A stretch of 64,000 nt of DNA from Stomorhina lunata (lineage: Eukaryota > Arthropoda > Insecta > Diptera > Rhiniidae), in contig OW121744.1 in assembly GCA_933228675.1 (NCBI GenBank), positions 61,049,928 to 61,113,927 of the forward strand, given 5' to 3'. How positions within the stretch are numbered: position 1 is the stretch's first letter; each line of letters begins with the position of its first letter. The notes beneath the pieces were generated by a model, which was given only the letters and a program-made list of their open reading frames with translations, searched no databases and had not been told where the DNA came from. Shown here piece after piece: positions 23,722 through 34,689 of the stretch. Both the position numbers and the translations under genes were made by a program.

Positions 23722-23941
23722 GGAACTGATCAACTATGTGACGCGCAAAATAGAAAGGGACCTAAGGGTAAAAACCGGGTTTGTTAAGGAGATACATTTA
23801 ATAGATTTAAATATGTGCATCTTTGGTGTACCATCACTGAGCGTATTGGTATTGGTCTCATTTGAAAGCGACACATCTCATGATGTCAGGAACGTGTTGG
23901 CCAACCTTGAAAATGTACGTAGGTCGTCTCTACCGCTGTAA
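23720..23941 (+). CDS. Unidentified 73-residue ORF
   Basis: The frame starts MELINYVTRKIERDLRV exactly where the second duplication unit ends and stops at 23941. It has codon use like a real coding sequence and a hydrophobic strand-like middle (LSVLVLVSFE). No domain is recognised. It could be an exon or a remnant of the same element as the upstream repeats. Whether it is translated cannot be judged here. Confidence 0.25.
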   Translation: MELINYVTRKIERDLRVKTGFVKEIHLIDLNMCIFGVPSLSVLVLVSFESDTSHDVRNVLANLENVRRSSLPL

Positions 23942-25180
23942 CATACTTACTTATTGATCATCAGAATACCTTAACTAAAGAGGCATAAAATATTTCGCTA
24001 AAACTTGATTTCTTCAGAAATAAAGTCAAATAAGTTGTATTAGGCTTTTGGTGGTTTGGGTTTAAATAACTTTTTTTTTCCAAATTTAGAGAAATATGAA
24101 TAAAATTATAAATTAAAAACTTATAATTAATAGCAAATCATCGAAGTCAAAATTAATATTATTATTAATACTTAGACCTAGATTTTCTTGTTTAAGGGCA
24201 TAAATTCATTAAAACTAGATTTTTGTAAGATTATTTTAAACGCAAGGCGACATTAATTATTGATTTTTTTTAGAAGAAAAGTTTTTAACCTTAAATTTGT
24301 TAAAGAGCTTATGACGGTATTAAGTTTCCAACTGTTCTTGTTTAAAAAGCATTTAAATTCGTTACAGTTTTTTAAATCAGTGAACTAAAATATTGATTTT
24401 TCCAAAGACCATTAATTTTATCTGAAACACACATCAATATAATTTTCAATATTTGTTAAATTTCAATATTTTCTGTTATGATTTTAAACTTGACACCACT
24501 CATGTTAATAGACTGTTACAGTTTTCGAAATTATATAGTTTCAGAAAAGTCTTAGCCAACCAGTAGATTTTATTAGTATTGATATATTTCATTTATATCC
24601 CTTCTAAATATCTAATGAATAAGTTGAACTATTAAGATTTCTCAAAAGATAGAAGTTCAGTTTTTCTTTCGTTACAATTTTAATGTGACAGCCAGAATCT
24701 CATTAGCGGTCGGTCGGTTGTTCGGTTGTATTAGACAATTTTCGAATTTGGTTTAAAAAATTTGTTTATTTATTTGGACGTTTTATGGCTCTTTCTTATT
24801 TGTAAATATTTACAACTAAAAAATATTTATTTATTTAAATTCGAGCTGTTTACATTGAAAATAAACTTAAGATAAAAATCTACATCAAATGGTCATGCTT
24901 TTAAATAGTTAATGGGAGGAGGAAAGGAAACTTATTTTCGAACAAATAATTTTTCGATATCTTGGGATAATCTTAAGATTTAGAAGAACTAACTGAATAT
25001 CATTAAATATAACGAAATTTGAGATTTTTGTTTGTTTACTTTGTTATACAATTTTCTAATTAATTTAAAAGATCCACAACACTTGTTAATTATTTAAGTC
25101 AATATTTTTAACAAACTGGGCCAGAATTGACGTAGATAAATGACGAATTAGGAGACATATTTGCTTTATTATAAAGAGAA
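23942..25180. other. AT-rich DNA, no gene seen
   Basis: No convincing open frame, TE end or RNA gene is visible in this stretch. Confidence 0.45.
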
Positions 25181-25193
25181 TTAGAACAGAACA

Positions 25194-25688
25194 AGTAAGA
25201 AAGTGCTATAGTCGATTAAGCCCGACCATACGGTATCCTTCACCACCAAGGTCAAAACTTATATATTAAAGCTATTTTCGTCATTTGGACTTATATGACC
25301 CCAGCGGTCAAATATGGAAATTTATCAAATTGTTCTTGAAATTTATCAAATTGATTACAGTTGTTACAAAAATTATGTATACAAAAAATAAACTTAAAAT
25401 TCCTATCTTTAGGTTTAAAATATTGATATTTATGGCCAATATATCAATTCCGGGAGGTGGCACCTAAAAATTAGACCGTAAATATTAGATCGATTTTGAC
25501 GAATTTCAATAGTCACGGTCCCACTATCAAAAAAACGACCTGTGAAAAATTTCATCAAATTATCATTAAAATTGCGACCTGTACTTTGATTACATGGATT
25601 GCATGGGGGTCCAGCCAGCCGTCCAGACGGACGGACTGACATCGCTAAATCGACTCAGAAAGTGATTCTAAATCTATTGGTATACTCA
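25194..25688 (+). mobile_element. DINE-like element D3, 3' truncated
   Basis: It starts ACAAGTAAGAAAGTGCTATAG, has CGGTATCCTTCACCACCAAGG, and continues with an abbreviated DINE body to the CCAGCCGTCCAGACGGACGG tract and GACTCAGAAAGTGATTCT. It stops at GGTATACTCAAA, where the 11-bp satellite begins, so the 3' hairpin is missing. The bases just upstream (AATTAGAACAGAAC) already resemble the satellite unit. Confidence 0.68.
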
Positions 25689-27217
25689 AAGAACAGAACT
25701 AGAACAGGACTAGAACAGAACTAGAACAGAACTAAAACAGAACTAGAACAGAGCTAGAACAGAACTAGAACAGAACTAGAACAGAACTAGAACAGAACTA
25801 GAACAGAACTAGAACAGAACTAGAACAGAACTAGAACAGAACTAGAACAGAACTAGAACAGAACTAGAACAGAACTAGAACAGAACTAGAACAGAACTAG
25901 AACAGAACTAGAACAGAACTAGAACAGAACTAGAACAGAACTAGAACAGAACTAGAACAGAACAGAACTAGAACAGAACAGAACTAGAACAGAACTAGAA
26001 CAGAACTAGAACAGAACTAGAACAGAACTAGAACAGAACTAGAACAGAACTAGAACAGAACTAGAACAGAACTAGAACAGAACTAGAACAGAACTAGAAC
26101 AGAACTAGAACAGAACTAGAACAGAACTAGAACAGAACTAGAACAGAACTAGAACAGAACTAGAACAGAACTAGAACAGAACTAGAACAGAACTAGAACA
26201 GAACTAGAACAGAACTAGAACAGAACTAGAACAGAACTAGAACAGAACTAGAACAGAACTAGAACAGAACTAGAACAGAACTAGAACAGAACTAGAACAG
26301 AACTAGAACAGAACTAGAACAGAACTAGAACAGAACTAGAACAGAACTAGAACAGAACTAGAACAGAACTAGAACAGAACTAGAACAGAACTAGAACAGA
26401 ACTAGAACAGAACTAGAACAGAACTAGAACAGAACTAGAACAGAACTAGAACAGAACTAGAACAGAACTAGAACAGAACTAGAACAGAACTAGAACAGAA
26501 CTAGAACAGAACTAGAACAGAACTAGAACAGAACTAGAACAGAACTAGAACAGAACTAGAACAGAACTAGAACAGAACTAGAGCAGAACTAGAACAGAAC
26601 TAGAACAGAACTAGAACAGAACTAGAACAGAACTAGAACAGAACTAGAACAGAACTAGAACAGAACTAGAACAGAACTAGAACAGAACTAGAACAGAACT
26701 AGAACAGAACTAGAACAGAACTAGAACAGAACTAGAACAGAACTAGAACAGAACTAGAACAGAACTAGAACAGAACTAGAACAGAACTAGAACAGAACTA
26801 GAACAGAACTAGAACAGAACTAGAACAGAACTAGAACAGAACTAGAACAGAACTAGAACAGAACTAGAACAGAACTAGAACAGAACTAGAACAGAACTAG
26901 AACAGAACTAGAACAGAACTAGAACAGAACTAGAACAGAACTAGAACAGAACTAGAACAGAACTAGAACAGAACTAGAACAGAACTAGAACAGAACTAGA
27001 ACAGAACTAGAACAGAACTAGAACAGAACTAGAACAGAACTAGAACAGAACTAGAACAGAACTAGAACAGAACTAGAACAGAACTAGAACAGAACTAGAA
27101 CAGAACTAGAACAGAACTAGAACAGAACTAGAACAGAACTAGAACAGAACTAGAACAGAACTAGAACAGAACTAGAACAGAACTAGAACAGAACTAGAAC
27201 TGAACTAGAACAGAAGT
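25688..27217. repeat. Satellite array of 11-bp unit AACTAGAACAG
   Basis: About 139 head-to-tail copies of AACTAGAACAG extend over 1.53 kb with striking homogeneity. Deviations cluster at the ends (for example AACTAAAACAG near 25730 and AACTGAACTAG near 27198). The interior has rare register changes near 25960-25985 and a single A-to-G near 26582. Beyond 27217 it decays into AACTATAACTGCATTAG. There are no spacers and it is not a CRISPR array. Confidence 0.97.
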
Positions 27218-27295
27218 AGATCTGTACTAGTTAAACTATAACTGCATTAGAACTAGAACTGCACTTAAAATATAAAAAAATTTAACAATTCATTT

Positions 27296-27353
27296 ACGAT
27301 TTTCTAAGAACTTGTAAAGAGGTTGATATCTTTTCAAGTTCTTAGAAAATCGT
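27296..27353. repeat. Perfect 19-bp hairpin
   Basis: ACGATTTTCTAAGAACTTG at 27296-27314 is perfectly complementary to 27335-27353, with a 20-nt loop. It lies about 80 bp beyond the satellite array. There is no T run that would suggest an RNA polymerase III gene. Confidence 0.85.
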
Positions 27354-28460
27354 CTGAACTCGTTTTCTACATAAAAACTAACTCCAAAATGAAAAGTTCT
27401 TTTAAGTATTTAACAAATAAGAATTATAACTTATAAACAAAGTATTTTATTTATAATTATTTTAGACATGTTTATATTTATATTTAAACTTAAGTTAATA
27501 TAGACATTAAATTTATTGATAAGATTCTGAAATACCGAAATATTGATTTACTCATCCACTTATTAGTAATAAATATTTCCGACATTTCCAATTTTAATAT
27601 ATATTTAGGTCAATTCTAACTTTCGAAACTTATTTGAAAAAATTAAAAATAAATTTATTAATTTATTTTGAAATCGATTATTAGGAAAGAAAATTAATTT
27701 GGAGATAAGAAATGCGTATTAGTGGATGTTAAACTTATAAAAATCAATTGTATCTGGTAATCATACACAGCAAAATAAATTATAGAAGATATTCTTAAGG
27801 AAGAAAAATTTTAAAAATTCCACATGATCAATAAGTGTGTGAATTCGGTACGAGTTTCCCGGGAATTTGAACCAAGGTAATTTATTGATATTAACATAAG
27901 TGGAAATAAATATAGGGCTACTGATTCAAGTGTATATAAGGGTGCTTATCAAGCTTTTGAATCGTGAGTGAATTTCTTATCACAAAGTGATTACAGAGTT
28001 CAAATCATTCTGATCGGAAAGTCAATACCTTAGTCAAGTGCAATTACATATTTATTTCCCTATTCGTAGGAATTTTGTCATACAATTTATGAAAGTAACT
28101 TCGTTATCGTATGGATCAATTAAGAGAAATTTATTGTAAAATAAAAGCCATTACTCTAGACTTTAAATGACTCAGATTTCTTTCTTTTAATTTCACCTTA
28201 ATTCAGAGGAAACCTCTTAAGAAATATTTTTCATTATTTTTTTTTATTTGTTGCTGTTTATCAAGAAATAAACGTGTGCATAAATAATAAAGATAAAAAT
28301 AAATTTAAACTAGTGAGAAAGTACTATAAATAAGTTAAAGTTAGACCATGGGATACCCTATAATATTCAGGTAAAAAATTTAAGTTTTTCAAGATTTGTG
28401 TGTGTTTAGTAGGAAGACATAACATAGCTAATATTTGACAGCATTCGAAAAAAGTCTCTA
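27354..28460. other. AT-rich DNA, nothing recognised
   Basis: No open frame or repeat boundary could be supported between the hairpin and the reverse-strand DINE. Confidence 0.4.
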
Positions 28461-28463
28461 TTT

Positions 28464-29260
28464 ATACCCTTCACCACCATAGGTGGAAAGGGTATTATAA
28501 GTTTGTGCTGATGTTTGTAACGCATAGAAATATTTGTCTTAGACCCACCTTTTAGTATACCAATAGGCTTAGAATCACTTTCTGAGTCGATTTAGCGATG
28601 TCCGTCCGTCCGTCCGTCTGGCTGGCTGGCTGGACCCCCATGTAAACCTTGTAATCAAACTACAGGTCGCAATTCTAAAGATAATTTGATGAAATTTGGC
28701 ACAGATCATTTTTTTGATAATAGGACCATGGCTATTGAAATTGGTCAAAATCGGTCCATTATTTATGGTACCTCCCATTGGTCCCACTTCCCGGAATTGC
28801 TATATTGGCCACAAATATCAATATTTTTTCATGAAATTTAAAACAAATACTGCTTATGTAAACTTAAATCACTGTACCAAATTTCGTTGAAATCGGTCCA
28901 CATTTGACCATAGCTCCCATACAAATTCTTCTTTAAAAACGCACTAAATGAGACAAAAAAATCACTAAAACGCTCGTAAATCTAAAGATAATGTAAATTT
29001 ACATTTTTTGCATACATAATTTTTGTAACAACTGTAATCAATTTGCCAAATTTCAAAATAATCGGTCCACATTTGACCCTAGCTCTCATATAAGTCCAAA
29101 TGACGGAAACAGGTTAAATATATAAGCTTTGAGAAAATGTTTGTATGATGGCAAAATTTAGCAAATATTTGTCTTTACACAGGAAAAATAACACCTTTGA
29201 CCTTAGTGGTGAAGGGTATCGTATGGTCGGCTTGACCGACTATAGCGCTTTCTTACTTGT
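28464..29260 (-). mobile_element. DINE-1/Helentron-like element D4, complete
   Basis: On the reverse strand it begins ACAAGTAAGAAAGCGCTATAG at 29260 and has GATACCCTTCACCACTAAGG. The body contains repeated GGTCAAATGTGGACCGAT motifs, then a CCAGCCAGCCAGCCAGACGG and GGACGGACGGACGGAC tract. It ends with the GGTATACTAAAAGG segment and a 3' hairpin (ATACCCTTTCCACC / GGTGGTGAAGGGTAT) at 28464-28495. It is about 800 bp, non-coding, and the best reference copy in the window. Features fit mini-me/DINE-1 (subterminal inverted repeats, 3' hairpin, GTCY microsatellite). Confidence 0.72.
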
Positions 29261-29559
29261 TTTAAAATATATTTTGGTCAACGTTGGTACTTGGTCTAAG
29301 AGTAGATCTTTGAATCTATAGAAACTATGGTCAAATTAGAAGATCCTCTATCTGGGCAAAATAAATAAATTGGACAGGCTTAAAAGGCGATAGAGTGGAA
29401 GTAAAACTTTCCTATTAAGGCCTCATTTGATGACCAATTATACTCCATTAGGCAGCTCATGAAGTCGCTCTAAAACATAGTCAAATTGTCAATAGAATTC
29501 AAAAATTTCGTAAAACATTAACACGAGATGTCCATAAGAAAGACAGTTATACTGTCTTT

Positions 29560-29680
29560 ACGGTCTTTAAAAAAGCCACAGACAAAAAAAGCGGGCGGCG
29601 TTAAGTCCCATCAACGAGGCGGCCAATTGAGAATAATAGAGTAGTTTGGCCGTCTTTTTTGCTTGTGGTGCCATCGTGCT
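29560..29680 (-). pseudogene. Small mariner transposase relic
   Basis: The reverse complement of 29590-29640 contains TCAATTGGCCGCCTCG, the counterpart of the NWPPR segment before the third catalytic residue in family A. The rest of the stretch is too degraded to follow. It could be the end of an old mariner extending toward 29300. Confidence 0.3.
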
Positions 29681-29800
29681 AAAACTTGAAAATTTTCGCT
29701 CAATCGGATGAGGGGAAAGCGTGCCCATGACCCGCCCAAAATTTAATAAATAGCTGATTTTTTACTTTGATTATCAATAACTTCATTAATACTTCAGAAT

Positions 29801-29861
29801 AACAAAACACATGTAACTTTTACTCAATCGTCAGCCGCTTGAGTTATATAAACCCCACATA
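29801..29861. repeat. Half copy of the TGTRGGG MITE
   Basis: The stretch CAATCGTCAGCCGCTTGAG followed by TTATATAAACCCCACAT is the right half of the 129-bp MITE at 54680-54808. The left half is absent. Confidence 0.6.
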
Positions 29862-30074
29862 TATATGTCATATTTATTGAACAAAATTTTCAAAAAATTA
29901 AAAAAATGGTTTTTGAAACCGACCTGAGAAAAATGAATAATTTTGCAACATGAAAAACGAAGTAAATTCGATTAAATTTAAGTGAGTCTGCACATGTTGG
30001 TAGCACTGCGTTATTATAATAAAGTCAGATGTTGGCGTCTCCTGAAATATTTTTAAACCGAACCAAGCGAAGCA

Positions 30075-30625
30075 TGGGATGCAGTTGTTGCCTGGGTTTC
30101 CTGCTAACAGGTAACAACTGTATTCAATTCCTACTCACATCTCCTCGTGGTACATCCTGAAAACCTGAGCAACCTAGTAGAAGATGCGGTAAATAACCCT
30201 AGTGGGATTCTAGGTCAAGGCCAACGTGAGAGGGAGTTATCTTGGAGCCATTCCGACGTATTTGGTCCAAGGATCTAAGATAATTGTGCTTGGTGAAGAA
30301 CGTAACTGAAGCGTCAGTTCAAATGTTAGTTGCGGCTACAAGCGGACGTCTGTCTCGGATCGAGCGGCTCGCTTTACAAACGTGGCTTTTGTCTTTGGAC
30401 TCATCATTCATCGACTTAACGCTTACGATGTTTTAAGCATGGAAAGAAACAACATTACAGAATATAATACTCTAAGGGGTAATCATGCCAGAAATCCCCC
30501 TGCAACGGCAGCTGGCACAAGGATTTTGGAGGTCCCTAATCTATGCAAGAACATCCTGATGAATGAAACCAATTGAGGCGCTATGCTCCACTGGGAGTCA
30601 AGGATAACAGAAGAAGAAGAAGAAA
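30075..30625 (+). mobile_element. Short LINE-related element with GAA tail
   Basis: A 551-bp GC-richer insertion ends with GAGGCGCTATGCTCCACTGG, GAGTCAAGGATAACAG and a GAA repeat tail. That 3' end is shared with the LINE fragments at 52163-52222 and 63653-64000. It is bounded by direct repeats CGAAGCA at 30068-30074 and 30626-30632, a plausible 7-bp target duplication. Upstream of the shared 3' end it has no RT motif, so it may be an internally deleted, LINE-mobilised element. Confidence 0.55.
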
Positions 30626-31009
30626 CGAAGCAGCAGCGTGGATATCATTTTAAGATGTCGTTCACAACTTCCTCGGTAACCGCAAATCTCCGGATTTCAA
30701 GCTGATATTCGACAGTTGGTTGAAAAATGATTGCAAGATTGGAGATCGAATGTCTCTTAAAATACATATACTGCAATCGCATCTCGAATTTCTTCCTTCT
30801 TCTGCAAGCGACGAGCGTATAATCTCGAAAACTAGAAAAATATTAAAAAACGGAGTAAAGATTCGGATTCAGGCCCAAAATAAAAGCTTGGGTAAAAAAC
30901 CCCGTATACTTGTGTCATTTTATTAAATTATCTCTTATTTTCATGGAAGCAAAAGTTTGTCTGTGTAAGAAGAAAAAACATAATTTAAGCGGACACTTTT
31001 TTTCATACA

Positions 31010-31061
31010 TTAGCATAAACTTATAATACCTTTCAAAAAACTATGATGGTGTAGGGTATAA
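31010..31061 (+). repeat. DINE 3' end fragment
   Basis: ATAAACTTATAATACCTTTC followed by TATGATGGTGTAGGGTATAAA is a degraded version of the DINE 3' hairpin. The rest of the element is not seen upstream. Confidence 0.5.
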
Positions 31062-31816
31062 AAACCACCTTACTTAAATATTTATGGCTATTAAAATGAA
31101 AATAAATAACACAAGTGTGTTATTATTTCAAAAAGAAAAGAACTTATTTGTTAAAAATAAACAAACTTTAAAATGCCAATCAAATTATCAATATTTTAGC
31201 CATTTCTTGGTAACAAAATTATTGATGAAATAAATATCCATGAGAAAAAGAATCAATCAATCAATCCATCATAAGAGTAATCAATCTCCAGCAAAGAGTA
31301 GAAAAGAGAAACTAGACAAAAAACAGAAGCAGTAAAAGAGCATAAAATAAAAGCTTTTTTATTAACAATAAAAAAAAATTAATTCATTTTATTTGTTTAA
31401 AAAAGTTGTTTTGTTATTTGTTTATTTATACATCTGCCACCGCATAAAAATTATTGACAAAAAGTAAACAAAAATAATTATCAAAAAGAGAAGAAAATTC
31501 ATTCACTCTCACTCTTAAAGAAGAGAACAAATTAAAATGACTCAGATAAACGTCATCATTGCTTCCGTGATGTTTGTCAATTTATAAAAATAATAACAAC
31601 TTTTCGAAAGGTAAAAAAATTTAAATTTTTTAACACAACAAGACTCAAGAGATATGAAAAGGTTAAAAAATTCACAAATCGTTTATGATTTTTTAATTAA
31701 TGATGCGATTTTTAAAGATTTAACAAAAGAAACAAAGTTGCCACATTTGCAAATAATGTAAAAAAACCAGGGACCGTAACAGTTATAAGATAAACTACGA
31801 AACGGCCATATTTAAC
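31062..31816. other. AT-rich DNA, no gene seen
   Basis: The stretch is A/T-rich with no open frame of note. It ends at the TA target of the family B element. Confidence 0.45.
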
Positions 31817-31818
31817 TA

Positions 31819-33113
31819 AAGAGTGCTCTAAATAAAATTTGTAGTTGGATTTTCTTAAATAAAAATCAAACCTTTTAATATAAAAACTCTACAAAATACG
31901 CAAATATAATGACATATTATACAAAATCATTTAGCATTAAAATGTTTACTTAGTACTCGGGTTTTGCAAAATTATCGACTTTTTTCGGAAACCCTCCCAT
32001 TAAAGATTTTACAGTTGCTTCTGATACCTTTTTGGAGCATGTGTTCCACCTGCGCTTAAAATCGGACATGTTCTTGGAAATGTTTCCTGTGTTCTTCAAT
32101 TCTTTTTTTACCAGAACCCAATACCTTTCCACAGGCCGAAGTTCTGGACAGTTAGGTGGATTTGCCTCTCGTGGTACAAAAATGACATTATTCTTTGAGT
32201 ACCACTCAAGTGCCTTTTTTCCATAATGACATGATGCCAAATCGGGCCAAAAAAATGTAGTCACTCTTTGCTCTCTTAAAAAGAGTAACAACCGTTTTTG
32301 TAGGCACTCCTTTATATAAATTTCTGTGTTTATTGTGCCAGATGCCACAAATACTTTACTTCTTTTGCCACAACTGCAAATAGCTTGCCACACGAGAAAC
32401 TTCTTAGGGAATTTTGTTTGTTTTTTTGTGCGAAACTCTTGCCGAACATTGCCCCGTTTATCAGCAACATAAAAATCTTGACTAGGAAATTGAGAAAAGT
32501 CTGCCAGTACGTATGTTTCATCATCCATCACACAACAGGTGTATTTTTTATAAAATCAGACTTCAATTTTTTCACTTCTTTTTTTGCTTCTAAGTTCTTT
32601 ATAGCATTGCGATCTGGAACCTTTTGGACTTTGTATGTCTTCAGTCCAGCATAAGCTTTGACTCCATGTGGAAAATTCGTAGAACATTTCACCGTACGAG
32701 CTGCTTTTCTTAAAGAAGTGTTAGGCGCTCTTCGAAAGAGTCGCTCGACTTCTTTTGCCTTACCAATATCTGTAGGACCTTTTTTCCTCCCTGATCCAGG
32801 TTTTCTTTCAATGCTCAGGTTTTCCTTATACCGTCTGATGGCATTAGAAACCGTTCGAGGGTCAACTTTCAAATTTTTAGCTATTTTTTTAAAAGTCCAT
32901 GACGGATTTTTTTGAAAAGTTTTAATTATATTTTCACGAACTTTTTTTTCGCAGTCCATTTTGATTGAAATAACAATTGAAAATTAATAATTTCTAAAAT
33001 AATAGTATCTGACATATCTATAGAAACTAACTTGATCACAAAATAAATTATTTCTTGCACTATGGAAAATTTTGTCTAAAATAGTAAATGCATATTTTTT
33101 TTAGAACACTCTT
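31819..33113 (-). mobile_element. Tc1/mariner family B, copy B1
   Basis: The 1295-bp element is flanked by TA at 31817-31818 and 33114-33115. Its ends are AAGAGTGCTCTAAATAAAAT and the complement of AAGAGTGTTCTAAAAAAAAT, inverted repeats of about 20 bp. Five copies of this family occur in the window (B1-B5), all 1.26-1.30 kb. Confidence 0.93.
31950..32959 (-). pseudogene. Family B DDE transposase, one frameshift (B1)
   Basis: The start is ATG at 32959 (MDCEKKVRENIIKTF). An N-terminal helix-turn-helix region occupies residues 1-60, followed by a GSGRKKG linker like the Tc1 GRPR box. The frame breaks at about residue 140 through loss of one T in a poly-T tract near 32545. It resumes at MMDDETYV and continues to PEY at 31950. 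By the family consensus (336 residues) the triad is D147, D240 and E273, with 32 residues between the last two. B1 needs only that single base to be open, so it is the best preserved copy. Confidence 0.9.
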
Positions 33114-33115
33114 TA

Positions 33116-33226
33116 TTAATGCCAATGAATTGATGTAATGGTTATAATTAACCATTAACAAGGAATATATTTTATTTTGGTTATTGTAACCAATTAAAAA
33201 GAGAAATATATTTTATTGGTTAGAAA
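33116..33226. repeat. AT-rich GGTTAT/AACCAT repeat, left part
   Basis: Interspersed inverted motifs (TAATGGTTATAATTAACCATTA, split here as TAATGGTTAT and TTAACCATTA) match those at 37600-38245. The two blocks were contiguous before the hAT and B3 insertions, as the target duplication shows. Confidence 0.6.
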
Positions 33227-33493
33227 TAGGGATGCCAAACGGGAATTCCCGTTCCCGAAAATCCCGGGAATTTCGGGAATTGCAAAATCCCGAATCCCGG
33301 GATTTTTAAAAATTTTTCCCGGGATTTTTACTTTTTTGAGTTATCCACATTAATTTTAAATGAAATAATAATTATTCGAAAATCAGCGTTGTTTTTATCT
33401 AATACAGCAACTTTGTAATTTTTAAACATAAAACGGTGAAAACAAGTGTAATTTCTTTGAAAATTTTTCTTACTTTTTTAATTGTATTAAACT

Positions 33494-34675
33494 ATGAATT
33501 TTGAGGAGCATAAAACCAAAAATAGTGATACAAACTCTCTTTGGAATCATTTTTTCGTTGAATGTAAAGGTTCACCACATGCACAATATAAATTATGCAA
33601 GAACGTTTTAAAGACCGGAGGTGGATCAATGTAAGTTAAAATGTAATGTAAGTTAAAATGAATATTTAATGTATATAATACAACAATGAGCTATATTTTC
33701 AGATCCATAAAATAATGCTCAAAAAAAAATGAGCCCGAAGAACCACAGCAAAAACATGAATCCAAATGAGATTACGGATAATTTTCACGTAAGACCCGTA
33801 ATTGAGAAAGTAAGGAAAATAGTAAAGATGTTTAGAAAATCTCCAACAAAAAATGATATCCTCCAGAAATATGTAAATGAGGAAAAAGGAAAGGAATTGA
33901 TGCTACTCCTAGATCGTAAAACAAGATGGAACACTTTATTTGAAATTTGTCAGCGATTTTTAGAGCTAGAGACTCCTCTGAAAAAGGCTTTGATCGACTT
34001 AAAATCAGAACAACTCTTGGATGAAGAATTTTCTTTGACTAAAAAAATTGTTGATGTATTAAGTCCTATTAAAATCACCCTCGAGGCACTATGTCGTAGG
34101 GAGATGACTTTGGTTAAAGTTGATGCTGCCCTGTGTTCATGTTAAATGAAATACATAAAATTAATTGTGACTTGAGTAAAGATCTGTATAAATCTATTCA
34201 AAAAAGAATTAAAGAGAGAAGAACAGTGTACTCAATACTCTTCAATTTTTTACAAAATCCTAACGTCAAATCCGATTTTGATTTGAATTAAAGCAAATAA
34301 TATCAAATAACAACAAACAATAACACAAGAGAAGCGGACCAGATCTATGTATATATTATCGGACGAGGAAACGGAGGATATTTCTATTGCCCAAAGATTA
34401 CAAAACGCAATTGAAAAATGCAAAAGTCCTACAAAATTTCGAAAGGACGGCAACAATGATTTCAATATACAACTTTCAAAAGAGAATGACATTTTTACTT
34501 CTACTGGGGCAAGAGGAAATTATTTACAATCCTGCTATAAATATTTACAAACAATATTACCCACAAGCGTAAAAGGTGTTTTTCTACGGCAGCATATGTT
34601 GGAAACAAAATTCGTTCAAGATTGGCAGATGAAACTTTAGATGCCATAGTTTTTTTGAGAAGCTACTTAAAATGA
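33494..34675 (+). pseudogene. hAT transposase, decayed and internally deleted
   Basis: The start MNFEEHKTKNSDTNSLWNHF resembles a BED zinc finger (LWNHFF...AQYKLCKNVLKTGGGS) that has lost part of its cysteine pattern. A frame at 33729-34145 has DRKTRWNTLFEICQRFLEL, typical of the hAT RNase H-like region. After stops and frameshifts the C-terminal dimerisation region is readable from about 34570 to the stop at 34673: RCFSTAAYVGNKIRSRLAD then DAIVFLRSYLK. The coding span is about 1.2 kb against 1.8-2 kb expected, so it is deleted as well as frameshifted. Confidence 0.82.
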
Positions 34676-34689
34676 TAAATTTGATATTA

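Noticed and set aside
25688..27217. Possible CRISPR array or coding repeat in the 11-bp array
   Set aside because: Units are directly contiguous with no spacers, and 11 bp is not a multiple of three, so neither a CRISPR array nor a repeat protein fits.
25688..27217. AGAACA steps resembling nuclear receptor half-sites
   Set aside because: The hexamer is a by-product of the repeat unit and the matching vertebrate receptors have no direct insect equivalent; there is no evidence of a regulatory role.
32032..32226. Plus-strand 64-codon frame MEHVFHLRLKSDMF, seen in four family B copies
   Set aside because: It is an antisense shadow of the family B transposase C-terminal region.
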